Shown here: piece after piece, positions 1 through 7,706 of the stretch
How the letters are laid out: each line of letters begins with the position of its first letter
Numbering within the stretch: position 1 is the stretch's first letter
Origin: Candidatus Dechloromonas phosphorivorans
GTDB lineage: Bacteria > Pseudomonadota > Gammaproteobacteria > Burkholderiales > Rhodocyclaceae
Direction of reading: 5' to 3'
DNA: 64,000 bases
Assembly (NCBI GenBank): GCA_016714975.1
Contig: JADKBR010000028.1
Coordinates: 67,080 to 131,079, forward strand
Made by a program: the position numbers and the translations under genes
Notes under the pieces: model-generated
Told to the model about the DNA's origin: nothing
The model's input: the letters and a program-made list of their open reading frames with translations, nothing else
The model's database searches: none

Positions 1-1
1 C

Positions 2-862
2 GCGGTCGCAGATGATGCTGACGATCACTGCATTTTCGAGTTGCTGCGCGAGCCTCAGGGCCACCGCCAAACCGCCGCCCGACGAAATGCCGGCGAAGAT
101 GCCCTCCTCCATTGCCAGGCGGCGCGTCATCGCCTCGGCATCGGCCTGACTGACGTGTTCGATGCGGTCGACGTTGGTCCTGTCGTAAATCCTCGGCAGA
201 TAGGCTTCCGGCCATTTGCGGATGCCGGGAATCTGGCTGCCGTCTTCCGGCTGGCAACCGACGATTTCGATCGCCGGGTTCTGCGCCTTGAGGAATTTCG
301 AGGCGCCCATGATGGTGCCGGTGGTACCCATGCTGGACACAAAATGTGTAATCCGGCCTGCCGTGTCGCGCCAGATTTCCGGGCCGGTCCCTTCGAAATG
401 GGCCAGCGGATTGTCCGGGTTGGCGAACTGGTCGAGGATGATGCCCTTGCCTTCGTCGCGCATGCGGTCAGCGACGTCACGCGCCAGTTCCATGCCGCCA
501 TCCTTCGGAGTCAGCACCAGCTCGGCGCCGAAGGCGCGCATTGTCTGGCGGCGTTCGATGCTCTGATTTTCCGGCATGACGAGGATCATCCGGTAGCCTT
601 TCATCGCCGCCGCCATCGCCAGCGCGATGCCGGTATTGCCGGAAGTCGCCTCGATCAACGTGTCACCCGGCCTGATGTCGCCACGCGCCTCGGCATGGAC
701 GATCATCGACAGCGCCGGCCTGTCCTTGACCGATCCGGCCGGGTTGTTGCCTTCGAGTTTGGCGAGGATAACGTTGCCGCGCTGGTCGTTTTCAACGCCG
801 GGAATGCGTACCAGACGAACCAGCGGCGTGTTGCCGACAAAATCCTGGAGCGTCTTATACAT
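2..862 (-). CDS. cysM: Cysteine synthase B (O-acetylserine sulfhydrylase), partial
   Basis: PLP-dependent enzyme that makes cysteine from O-acetylserine and sulfide or thiosulfate in the cytoplasm. The minus frame from the ATG at 862 is open to the window edge (287 codons). It starts MYKTLQDFVGNTPLVRL and carries the PLP-lysine motif NPAGSVKDR, the substrate loop EATSGNTGIAL, the glycine-rich phosphate loop SSMGTTGTIMG, and near its end SSGGGLAVAL followed by SIICDR. CysM proteins are about 300 residues, so only the last 10-15 residues are outside the window. The start overlaps the hldD stop by 8 bases, suggesting translational coupling at the end of the lapB-ugd-rfaE1-hldD run. The CysM-type start and the NNPAGSVKDR form favour CysM over CysK. 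Confidence 0.93.
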   Translation of the reverse strand, partial: MYKTLQDFVGNTPLVRLVRIPGVENDQRGNVILAKLEGNNPAGSVKDRPALSMIVHAEARGDIRPGDTLIEATSGNTGIALAMAAAMKGYRMILVMPENQSIERRQTMRAFGAELVLTPKDGGMELARDVADRMRDEGKGIILDQFANPDNPLAHFEGTGPEIWRDTAGRITHFVSSMGTTGTIMGASKFLKAQNPAIEIVGCQPEDGSQIPGIRKWPEAYLPRIYDRTNVDRIEHVSQADAEAMTRRLAMEEGIFAGISSGGGLAVALRLAQQLENAVIVSIICDR

Positions 863-1849
863 TGTGCTGCAGCCACTCAATGTACTGGGCGACACCCTCC
901 TCGACCGTCGCCATCGGAGCGTCGTAGCCGGCGGCACGCAGCCGGGTCAGGTCAGCCTGCGTAAACGCCTGGTACTTGCCTTTCAGTGCCTCGGGGAAGG
1001 CAATGTATTCAAGCAACCCCTGTTCCCGCAGTTGGGCGAGCGTCAGCGGTGCCTCGCTTTTTGCCCTGCGGCAGCCGTTGACCGCAGCCACCGCCACGTC
1101 GTTGAAGCTCTGCGCACGGCCCGAGCCCAGGTTGAAGATGCCCGATTTTGGATGATCGAGGAAGAACAGATTGACCTTGGCAACGTCGTCGACAAAGACG
1201 AAATCGCGCTGCTGGCCGCCATCGGGATAGCCGTGCGAGCCTTCGAACAGCTTGACCTTGCCGTCGGCCTTGAACTGGTTGTAGTTGTGGAAGGCGACGG
1301 AAGCCATGCGCCCTTGTGCGTCTCGCGCGGGCCATAGACATTGAAGTAGCGGAAGCCGACGATCTGCGACGATGGTTCCTGCGCCAGGCGCTGGCGAACA
1401 ATCTGGTCAAACAGAAACTTGGAGTAGCCGTAGACGTTGAGCGGCCCTTCGTACTGGCGCTCCTCCTTGAAGGTATCGGTGCTGCCGTAGGTTGCCGCAC
1501 TCGAGGCGTAGAGGAACTGCACATCCTGGTCCTGGCACCAGTCGAGCAGGATCATCGAGTAGCGGTAGTTGTTCTCCATCATGTAATGGCCGTCGGCTTC
1601 CATCGTGTCGGAACACGCACCTTCATGAAAAACCGCCTCGATGTCGCCATCGAAGTGCCCGGCCTGAATGCGCGCGATGAAATCGTGCTTGTCCTGATAA
1701 TCGGCGATCTCGCAGTCGATCAGGTTTCTGAATTTTTCGGCTTTTGTCAGATTGTCGACGGCGATTATCTTCGTCACGCCGCGCTCGTTGAGCGCCTTTA
1801 CGATATTTGAACCGACAAAGCCGGCAGCGCCGGTAACAACTGTATACAT
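855..1849 (-). CDS. hldD: ADP-L-glycero-D-manno-heptose 6-epimerase (frameshifted)
   Basis: Last step of ADP-heptose synthesis for the LPS inner core; a cytoplasmic short-chain dehydrogenase/reductase fold. Residues 1-15 give the Rossmann motif TGAAGFVGSN, followed by YASSAATYG and the catalytic pair Y140/K144 in YGYSKF. The frame beginning at 1849 reads correctly to GPRETHKG and then loses homology. The homologous continuation (MASVAFHNYNQF to the end at 855) is in the next frame. One missing C near 1303-1312 (GGGCGC where GGGCCGC is expected) restores a full product of about 331 residues. This is most likely a sequencing error. It lies between rfaE1 (upstream) and cysM (downstream, overlapping), a usual betaproteobacterial order. 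Confidence 0.9.
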
Positions 1850-1858
1850 GGCTTTTCC

Positions 1859-2764
1859 TTACAGTACTGCTGCGAGTTCTTCGCGGGTGACGACCGCTGT
1901 TCCCAGTTTGCCGACGACGATGCCGGCAGCAATGTTGGCGACCCGGATCGCCTCAGCCCAGTCGGCGCCAGCCCCGAGCATGACGCCCAGCGTGGCGATC
2001 ACGGTGTCGCCCGCGCCGGAAACATCGAACACCTCGCGGGCCAGCGCGGGCTGATGATGAACTTCCTGATCGGCGAAGAGCGTCATGCCCTCTTCGCTGC
2101 GCGTCACCAGCAATGCTTCGAGGCCCAATTGACCACGCAACTTCTGTGCCTTGCTGGCGAGTTCAACGTCGGACGACCAGCGCCCGACTACCTCGCGCAG
2201 TTCCGAGCGGTTCGGCGTAATGAGCGTCGCGCCGGCGTATCTGCTGTAGTCGTCCCCTTTGGGATCGATCAGCACCAGCTTGTCATGGGCGCGGGCGATG
2301 GCGACCATCTCAGCGATGTGCGCAAGGCCGCCCTTGCCATAATCCGAGAGGATGACTACATCGGCCTGCACCACCCGCTGCTCGAAATCGGCCAGCTTGG
2401 CCTGCAGGATTTCGTGCGATGGCACCGTCTCGAAGTCGATGCGCAGCAACTGCTGCTGGCGACCGATGACGCGCAGCTTGACTGTGGTGTCGATGTCGCG
2501 GTCTACATGCAAACCGGCATCGATTTGCTCCTCTTCAAGCAGCCGAGCGAGCGAGCGGCCCGCTTCGTCATCGCCAACGACCGAGAGCAGTCCGGTGATT
2601 GCCCCCAGCGAAGCTGCATTCCGCGCGACGTTGGCGGCGCCACCCAGGCGTTCTTCCGTGCGCTGGACCCTGACTACCGGCACCGGCGCTTCCGGAGAAA
2701 TCCGGCTGACCTCGCCGAACCAGTAGCGGTCGAGCATGACGTCGCCGACCACCAGCACGCGCAC
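1859..2764 (-). CDS. rfaE1: D-glycero-beta-D-manno-heptose-7-phosphate kinase
   Basis: PfkB-family sugar kinase of the ADP-heptose pathway. The 301-residue product has the N-terminal VVGDVMLDRYWFG, the substrate loop RLGGAANVARN (around 40-50), and the PfkB signature DVSGAGDTV with G250-A251-G252-D253 as anion hole and catalytic Asp. No cytidylyltransferase domain follows, so this is the single-domain RfaE1/HldA form rather than the HldE fusion. No partner adenylyltransferase (rfaE2) is visible here. The start is a GTG inside the 3' part of the preceding intergenic or overlap region, because no ATG exists in frame. It follows ugd closely and precedes hldD by 9 bases, so the three probably share a transcript. 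Confidence 0.93.
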   Translation of the reverse strand: MRVLVVGDVMLDRYWFGEVSRISPEAPVPVVRVQRTEERLGGAANVARNAASLGAITGLLSVVGDDEAGRSLARLLEEEQIDAGLHVDRDIDTTVKLRVIGRQQQLLRIDFETVPSHEILQAKLADFEQRVVQADVVILSDYGKGGLAHIAEMVAIARAHDKLVLIDPKGDDYSRYAGATLITPNRSELREVVGRWSSDVELASKAQKLRGQLGLEALLVTRSEEGMTLFADQEVHHQPALAREVFDVSGAGDTVIATLGVMLGAGADWAEAIRVANIAAGIVVGKLGTAVVTREELAAVL

Positions 2765-2791
2765 ATTTCTTTGTCTTGTCCAGCATGTGTC

Positions 2792-4111
2792 TCAACGTCC
2801 GATGGCGAAGTACTCGATGCCGGCACTCCGCACGAATTTCGGGTCATACAGGTTGCGCCCGTCGAAGATCACAGGATTTATCAGGGTTTGCTTGATCGCC
2901 TCGAAGTCCGGGCTGCGGAATTCCTTCCATTCGGTAGCGATGACCAGCGCGTCGGCATTGGTGAGCGCACCCATCGGGTTCTCGGCGTAGTTGAGGCGCG
3001 GGTCGTCGCCGTAGATGCGCTGCGTCTCGCTCATGGCGACCGGGTCGTAGGCCGTAACGGTGGCGCCGGCGGCGAACAGGTCGGCGATCAGGGTCCGACT
3101 CGGCGCGTCGCGCATGTCGTCGGTGTTGGGCTTGAAGGCGAGGCCCCAGAGGGCGAAGTGCCTGCCCTTGAGGTCGCCGAAGCGGCCCTTGATCTTGCCG
3201 GTCAGGACGTGCTTCTGCGCGTCGTTGGCTTCCTCGACGGCAGTCAATACCTTGAGGGTGATGTTGGCTCCGTCCTGAGCGGTCTTGATCAGCGCCTTGA
3301 CGTCCTTGGGGAAGCAGGAGCCGCCGTAGCCACAGCCAGGGTAGAGGAAGTGGTAACCGATGCGCGGGTCTGAGCCGATGCCCTGGCGGACCATCTCGAT
3401 GTCGGCTCCAAGCACCTCGGCGAGGTTGGCGAGTTCGTTCATGAAGCTGATGCGCGTAGCCAGCATGGCGTTGGCGGCGTACTTGGTGAGTTCGGCGCTC
3501 TTGATGTCGGTGACGATCAGGCGCTCGTGGTTGCGCTGGAAGGGGGCATAGAGAGCGCGCATCAGGTGGATGGCCTGTTCGTCCTGAGCACCGACGACGA
3601 TGCGGTCAGGGCGCATGAAGTCTTCGACAGCGGCCCCTTCCTTGAGGAATTCCGGATTGGAAACGACGCTGTGGGGAATGTCGACCGCACGCTTCTGGAG
3701 TTCGTCAGCGATCGCAGCCTTGACTTTGGCACCGGTACCAACCGGCACCGTGCTCTTGTCGACGACAACCTTGTAGTCGGTCATCAGGCGTCCGATGTTG
3801 CGTGCAGCAGCAAGGACGTACTGGAGATCGGCTGAGCCGTCTTCGTCGGGCGGCGTACCGACGGCGATGAACTGGATGGTGCCGTGGTGGACTGCTTTCT
3901 CGACATCGGTGGTGAAGTGCAGGCGACCGGCGGCGACGTTACGTCGGATCATTTCCAGCAGCCCCGGTTCGTGGATGGGAATACCGCCTCCTTCGAGAAT
4001 GCGAATCTTCTCGGGGTCGACATCGAGGCAGACGACGTCATTGCCCACTTCGGCCAGACAGGTGCCACTAACCAGACCGACATAGCCAGTGCCGACAACG
4101 GTGATTTTCAT
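2792..4111 (-). CDS. ugd: UDP-glucose 6-dehydrogenase (copy 1)
   Basis: Oxidises UDP-glucose to UDP-glucuronate with two NAD+. The 439-residue protein has the N-terminal Rossmann motif VVGTGYVGLVSG, VDKSTVPVGT, ELTKYAANAM (K210, N214), and the catalytic cysteine C266 in GYGGSCFPKD. A C-terminal UDP-binding domain with NTDDMRDAPS and the ending EYFAIGR completes the full length. It lies between lapB and rfaE1, all in the same direction with short spacers. A second gene, at 45902-47221, encodes a protein roughly 90 percent identical by eye. This copy belongs to the core LPS neighbourhood and the other to the O-antigen locus. Confidence 0.95.
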   Translation of the reverse strand: MKITVVGTGYVGLVSGTCLAEVGNDVVCLDVDPEKIRILEGGGIPIHEPGLLEMIRRNVAAGRLHFTTDVEKAVHHGTIQFIAVGTPPDEDGSADLQYVLAAARNIGRLMTDYKVVVDKSTVPVGTGAKVKAAIADELQKRAVDIPHSVVSNPEFLKEGAAVEDFMRPDRIVVGAQDEQAIHLMRALYAPFQRNHERLIVTDIKSAELTKYAANAMLATRISFMNELANLAEVLGADIEMVRQGIGSDPRIGYHFLYPGCGYGGSCFPKDVKALIKTAQDGANITLKVLTAVEEANDAQKHVLTGKIKGRFGDLKGRHFALWGLAFKPNTDDMRDAPSRTLIADLFAAGATVTAYDPVAMSETQRIYGDDPRLNYAENPMGALTNADALVIATEWKEFRSPDFEAIKQTLINPVIFDGRNLYDPKFVRSAGIEYFAIGR

Positions 4112-4120
4112 GGGTGTTTC

Positions 4121-5293
4121 CTACAGGGTTTGATCGAACTCTTCACTGCGCCGTGGCGGATAGGTTTCCCAGCCACCGCAGGCCGGACAGCGCCAGTAGA
4201 ATTGACGCGCCTTGAAGCCGCAATTATTGCACCGATAGCGCGACAGGCGCTGCGTATAGCCCGCGATGATGCTCTTCGCGAGGTCGATGTCGGGTCGCAC
4301 TTCCGGTTCGACCAGCGGCAGGCGCGCTGCCAACAGCTTCTCCAGGCCGAGCAGAGTCGGGTTCCGCTGCAATTCGCCGCGCACCAGACGATAGGCCTCC
4401 GCGTTGCCCTCGCTTTCAACAACGAGTTGATAGACCACGTCGAGGAGATCGAGCGAAGGATAGCGCTCGAGGTAACCGCGCAGTAGCGCGATGCCTTCCT
4501 CACGGCGCTCCAGCTTGCGGTAAGTCTCCAGTAGGCGTTGCGCTACCAGTGCCAGATAGGCTGGATCCTGCTGTTCGATGCGCTGCCAGGCCTCGATGGC
4601 GCCCAGTGGATTGCCTTCCTGCAGCAGCACATCGCCCTGCAGCATGCTGCCGCGCACGCACTTGCGGTTCTGCTGCATGGCCGATTCGATGAATACGCGA
4701 GCGCCCTCCGGCCGTGAGCGCATGATTTCACCGGCAGCAAGCTCGCAGAAAAACTCGGCAATCTGCTGCTGTGACGCCAGATTCGGCATTTCGCGGGCAA
4801 GATCGATCGCCTTCTGCCACTCCTTTTCGACCTGGTAAATTTCAAGCAGGTTGCGCTTGGCATCATCCTCGAAGGATGTCCCGACCAGCTTGTTGAAAAT
4901 TTCCTCGGCGCGGTCGAGCAGGCCCGCCTTCAGGAAATTCTGTCCGAGTTCCGAAAGCGCATGCAGACGGACATTCTCTTCAAGGTCAGGGCGGTCAATC
5001 AGGTTCTGGTGCATGCGAATGGCGCGTTCGGTCTCGCCGCGTCGGCGAAACAGATTGCCCAGAGCAAAATGCAGCTCGACCGTCTGGGAATCGACCTTCG
5101 CCACTTCGAGGAAGGAGTCGATGGCCTTGTCCGGCTGCTCGTTGAGAAGGAAGTTGAGGCCCTGAAAGTAGGAACGAGGAAGGGCCCGCGACTCATGCAC
5201 GACCTGCCGCATATCGACCCGCGCGGCACCCCAGCCCAGCCCGAAGAAGAGCGGGACAAGCAGCAGTTGCCAGTAGTCGAACAGATCGCTCAT
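4121..5293 (-). CDS. lapB: LPS assembly protein LapB (YciM), TPR protein
   Basis: Inner-membrane-anchored TPR protein that in E. coli regulates LpxC turnover and LPS assembly. The 390-residue product begins with a short hydrophobic anchor (LLLVPLFFGLGWGAA), followed by the conserved YFQGLNFLLNEQPDKAI and repeated TPR helices. It ends with a rubredoxin-like zinc module having CNNC and CPAC about 14 residues apart (around 355-375). All family hallmarks are present at usual length. It overlaps lapA by 4 bases (ATGA) and is 10 bases upstream of ugd. The lapA-lapB pairing matches the conserved arrangement downstream of rpsA-ihfB in betaproteobacteria. Confidence 0.95.
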   Translation of the reverse strand: MSDLFDYWQLLLVPLFFGLGWGAARVDMRQVVHESRALPRSYFQGLNFLLNEQPDKAIDSFLEVAKVDSQTVELHFALGNLFRRRGETERAIRMHQNLIDRPDLEENVRLHALSELGQNFLKAGLLDRAEEIFNKLVGTSFEDDAKRNLLEIYQVEKEWQKAIDLAREMPNLASQQQIAEFFCELAAGEIMRSRPEGARVFIESAMQQNRKCVRGSMLQGDVLLQEGNPLGAIEAWQRIEQQDPAYLALVAQRLLETYRKLERREEGIALLRGYLERYPSLDLLDVVYQLVVESEGNAEAYRLVRGELQRNPTLLGLEKLLAARLPLVEPEVRPDIDLAKSIIAGYTQRLSRYRCNNCGFKARQFYWRCPACGGWETYPPRRSEEFDQTL

Positions 5294-5571
5294 GCCAGCG
5301 GCGGCGGTTCAGGGGCGGTCGGTAACTGCGGCCTGGCGGCTTCCCGCTTGAGACGCGAGATTTCACGGCGCTGGCGGAAGATCACGCCAAGCACCGACAA
5401 CACGCCGAGAAGCGCGCCGGCGGCGAAAAAAGCCAGCAGGACAATGACCAGCGGCGCTTCCCAGGCATAGTCGAGAACAAAGCGCAGGGTCGTCGGCTCG
5501 GTATTGCGGATCGCGAACACCAGCAGGAACGAGAAGATGATGAGCCGTATGGCCCAGGTCAGTGCAGTCAT
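5290..5571 (-). CDS. lapA: LapA family inner-membrane protein (DUF1049)
   Basis: A 93-residue membrane protein with two hydrophobic segments (around residues 5-22 and 37-65) separated by the conserved AIRNTEPTTLRFV. A charged tail (RQRREISRLKREAA) follows, then a proline-rich end. This is the LapA/YciS pattern; the E. coli protein works with LapB in LPS assembly control. Its stop overlaps the lapB start, so the two are translationally coupled. It is separated from ihfB by a strong intrinsic terminator (5581-5612), so lapA-lapB expression may depend on read-through or on an unseen promoter in the 10-30 bases upstream. Confidence 0.9.
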   Translation of the reverse strand: MTALTWAIRLIIFSFLLVFAIRNTEPTTLRFVLDYAWEAPLVIVLLAFFAAGALLGVLSVLGVIFRQRREISRLKREAARPQLPTAPEPPPLA

Positions 5572-5580
5572 AACGTCAAA

Positions 5581-5612
5581 AAGAAAAAAGGGGCAGTGAA
5601 AACCACTGCCCC
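5581..5612 (-). terminator. Rho-independent terminator after ihfB
   Basis: On the minus strand a perfect 9-bp stem (GGGGCAGTG / CACTGCCCC) with a 5-base loop is followed directly by TTTTTTCTT. It starts 30 bases after the ihfB stop and ends 10 bases before the lapA start, so it should end the rpsA-ihfB transcript. Confidence 0.85.
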
Positions 5613-5641
5613 GAATCTACCACATTGCGCCTTGACCGGCG

Positions 5642-5927
5642 TCAGATCGACAGGTCGACCCGTTCGCGCAGTTCCTTGCCTGCCTTGAAGTGCGGAACCC
5701 ATTTTGGCAGGCACGCTGACCTTTTCCCCCGACTTGGGGTTGCGGCCAGTGCGCGGTGGCCGGTAGTTGAGCGCAAAGCTGCCGAATCCGCGTATCTCGA
5801 TGCGATCCCCGCGCACCAGGGCGTCGGACAACGCATCGAGAATCACCTTGACCGCGAAATCAGCATCCTTCGCCCCCAGCTGGGAAAAACGTCCCGCCAG
5901 CTGGGCGATGAGCTCGGACTTGGTCAT
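5642..5927 (-). CDS. ihfB: Integration host factor beta subunit (frameshifted)
   Basis: DNA-bending nucleoid protein, beta subunit of IHF. It begins MTKSELIAQLAGRFSQL and contains the HU/IHF signature GDRIEIRGFGSF and the DNA-intercalating arm YRPPRTGRNPKSGEKV. The frame that starts correctly then reads into unrelated sequence. The expected ending WVPHFKAGKELRERVDLSI is in the neighbouring frame. Removing one A from the run GCCAAAATGG near 5703-5706 joins them into a product of about 94 residues, the normal IHF-beta length. A homopolymer sequencing error is the simplest explanation. It sits 12 bases after rpsA, the usual arrangement, and is followed by a terminator. Confidence 0.9.
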
Positions 5928-5938
5928 CCTTTTGCCTG

Positions 5939-7621
5939 TCAGCCTTGTTGGTTGAACTTGGCCTTCAGCAGGGCGCCGAGGTTGGTTGTACCGGAAGCCG
6001 CCGACGAAGATGACTCGGCAGACAGCTTCTGCATCGCATCGTGCTGCTCGGCACTGTCCTTCGCCTTGATCGACAGATTGATGCCACGCGTCTTGCGATC
6101 CACATTGATGATCATGGCCTCCACTTCGTCACCCACCCTAAGGTGCTGCGACAGGTCGTCGATACGATCACGCGAGAACTCGGAAGCGCGCAGGTAGCCT
6201 TCGTTATCGCCATCGAGCGTCAGCACGGCACCGCGGGCGTCAACCGACTTGACAGTGGCACGCACCATGCTGTTCTTCTCGTGGGTGGCGATGAAGTTGG
6301 TGTACGGGTCGCCATCCATCTGCTTGACACCGAGGGAAATACGCTCCTTCTCGACATCGATCCCGAGAACCAGAGCCTCGATTTCGTCACCCTTCTTGAA
6401 GTTGCGAATGGCATCCTCGCCAGTCGCGCTCCAGGACAGGTCGGACAGGTGAACCAGGCCGTCGATGCCGCCGGGAAGGCCGATGAAGATGCCAAAGTCG
6501 GTGATCGACTTGATCGCGCCGCGGACCTTGTCGCCCTTCTTGTGGTTCATCGCGAAATCGTCCCAAGGATTCGACTTGCACTGCTTCATGCCGAGGGAGA
6601 TGCGGCGACGCTCTTCGTCGATTTCGAGGATCATGACTTCGACTTCGTCGCCCAGCGAAACGACCTTGGAAGGATGGACGTTCTTGTTGGTCCAGTCCAT
6701 TTCAGAGACGTGCACCAGGCCTTCGATGCCCTGCTCGATCTCGACGAATGAACCGTAGTCGGTCAGGTTGGTGACCTTGCCGAACAGGCGGGTGCCGGCC
6801 GGGTAACGGCGGGCGATGCCGACCCACGGATCGTCGCCGAGCTGCTTCATGCCCAGCGAGACACGGTTCTTCTCGGCGTCGAACTTGAGGATCTTGGCGG
6901 TGACTTCGTCGCCGACATTGAGCACTTCGCTCGGGTGACGGACGCGGCGCCAGGCCAGGTCGGTGATGTGCAGCAGGCCATCGATGCCGCCGAGGTCGAC
7001 GAACGCACCGTAATCGGTGATGTTCTTGACGATACCCTTGACGACGGTGCCCTCCTGAAGGTTCTCAAGCAGCTTTTCGCGATCCTTGCCGGCAGTGGCT
7101 TCGAGCACGGCCCGGCGCGACATGACCACGTTGTTGCGCTTGCGGTCCAGCTTGATGACCTTGAACTCCATGGTCTTGCCTTCGTACGGCGTCGTATCCT
7201 TGACCGGACGCATGTCGACCAGCGAACCCGGCAGGAAGGCCCGGACGCCGTTCGACATGACGGTGAGGCCGCCCTTGACCTTGCCGGTAATCGTGCCGGT
7301 GACCAGGGAGTTGTTGTTCAGGGCTTCTTCCAGGAAGTTCCAGGCGGCGATGCGCTTGGCGCGATCACGCGACAGGCGCGTGGCGCCGTAGCCGTCTTCC
7401 AGCATCTCGATGGCAACCTGGACGAAATCGCCCACCTTGACTTCGAGTTCGCCCTGATCACTCAGGAATTCTTCCAGCGGAACGTAGGATTCCGATTTCA
7501 GGCCGGCATTGACTACAACGAAATTGCGGTCAATGAGCATCACCTCAGCGGTGATGACTTCGCCTTGGCGCATTTCCTGGCGTGCCAAGCTTTCTTCAAA
7601 TAGTTGAGCAAAAGATTCCAT
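5939..7621 (-). CDS. rpsA: 30S ribosomal protein S1
   Basis: mRNA-binding ribosomal protein needed for translation initiation. From the ATG at 7621 the product is 560 residues, the usual S1 length. It begins MESFAQLFEESLARQEMRQG and contains six S1 RNA-binding repeats, visible as recurring patterns such as ITDYGAFVDLGGIDGLLH, LTDYGSFVEIEQGIEGLVH and ITDFGIFIGLPGGIDGLVH. In-frame starts further upstream (to 7705) would run through the terminator hairpin at 7676-7700 and are not family-like, so they were not chosen. No strong ribosome binding site precedes the chosen ATG, and a second ATG lies six codons upstream. It is followed by ihfB after 11 bases. Confidence 0.95.
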   Translation of the reverse strand: MESFAQLFEESLARQEMRQGEVITAEVMLIDRNFVVVNAGLKSESYVPLEEFLSDQGELEVKVGDFVQVAIEMLEDGYGATRLSRDRAKRIAAWNFLEEALNNNSLVTGTITGKVKGGLTVMSNGVRAFLPGSLVDMRPVKDTTPYEGKTMEFKVIKLDRKRNNVVMSRRAVLEATAGKDREKLLENLQEGTVVKGIVKNITDYGAFVDLGGIDGLLHITDLAWRRVRHPSEVLNVGDEVTAKILKFDAEKNRVSLGMKQLGDDPWVGIARRYPAGTRLFGKVTNLTDYGSFVEIEQGIEGLVHVSEMDWTNKNVHPSKVVSLGDEVEVMILEIDEERRRISLGMKQCKSNPWDDFAMNHKKGDKVRGAIKSITDFGIFIGLPGGIDGLVHLSDLSWSATGEDAIRNFKKGDEIEALVLGIDVEKERISLGVKQMDGDPYTNFIATHEKNSMVRATVKSVDARGAVLTLDGDNEGYLRASEFSRDRIDDLSQHLRVGDEVEAMIINVDRKTRGINLSIKAKDSAEQHDAMQKLSAESSSSAASGTTNLGALLKAKFNQQG

Positions 7622-7675
7622 TACGGAGAGAACTTTCATGCCGCAGACCGTGAAATCCACAGCGGGTTGGAGTTG

Positions 7676-7700
7676 AAAAAATGCCGGCCAGACGGCCGGC
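7676..7700 (-). terminator. Rho-independent terminator between aroA-cmk and rpsA
   Basis: On the minus strand a perfect 7-bp GC stem (GCCGGCC / GGCCGGC) with a 4-base loop is followed by A and six T. It begins 7 bases past the cmk stop. It implies that rpsA has its own promoter in the roughly 55 bases before its start, or is partly fed by read-through. Confidence 0.8.
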
Positions 7701-7706
7701 GACACC

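Noticed and set aside
41..964. 307-codon plus-strand open frame at the left edge
   Set aside because: Antisense of cysM, which is recognisable over 287 codons on the minus strand.
855..1849. hldD as a genuine pseudogene
   Set aside because: A single missing C restores the complete protein and essential neighbours show the same kind of indel, so a sequencing error is more likely.
2054..3373. Long plus-strand open frame opposite ugd (and a similar one at 45839-47167)
   Set aside because: Mirror frame of the ugd genes caused by GC-rich codon use; no recognisable domain, while the minus-strand Ugd proteins are complete.
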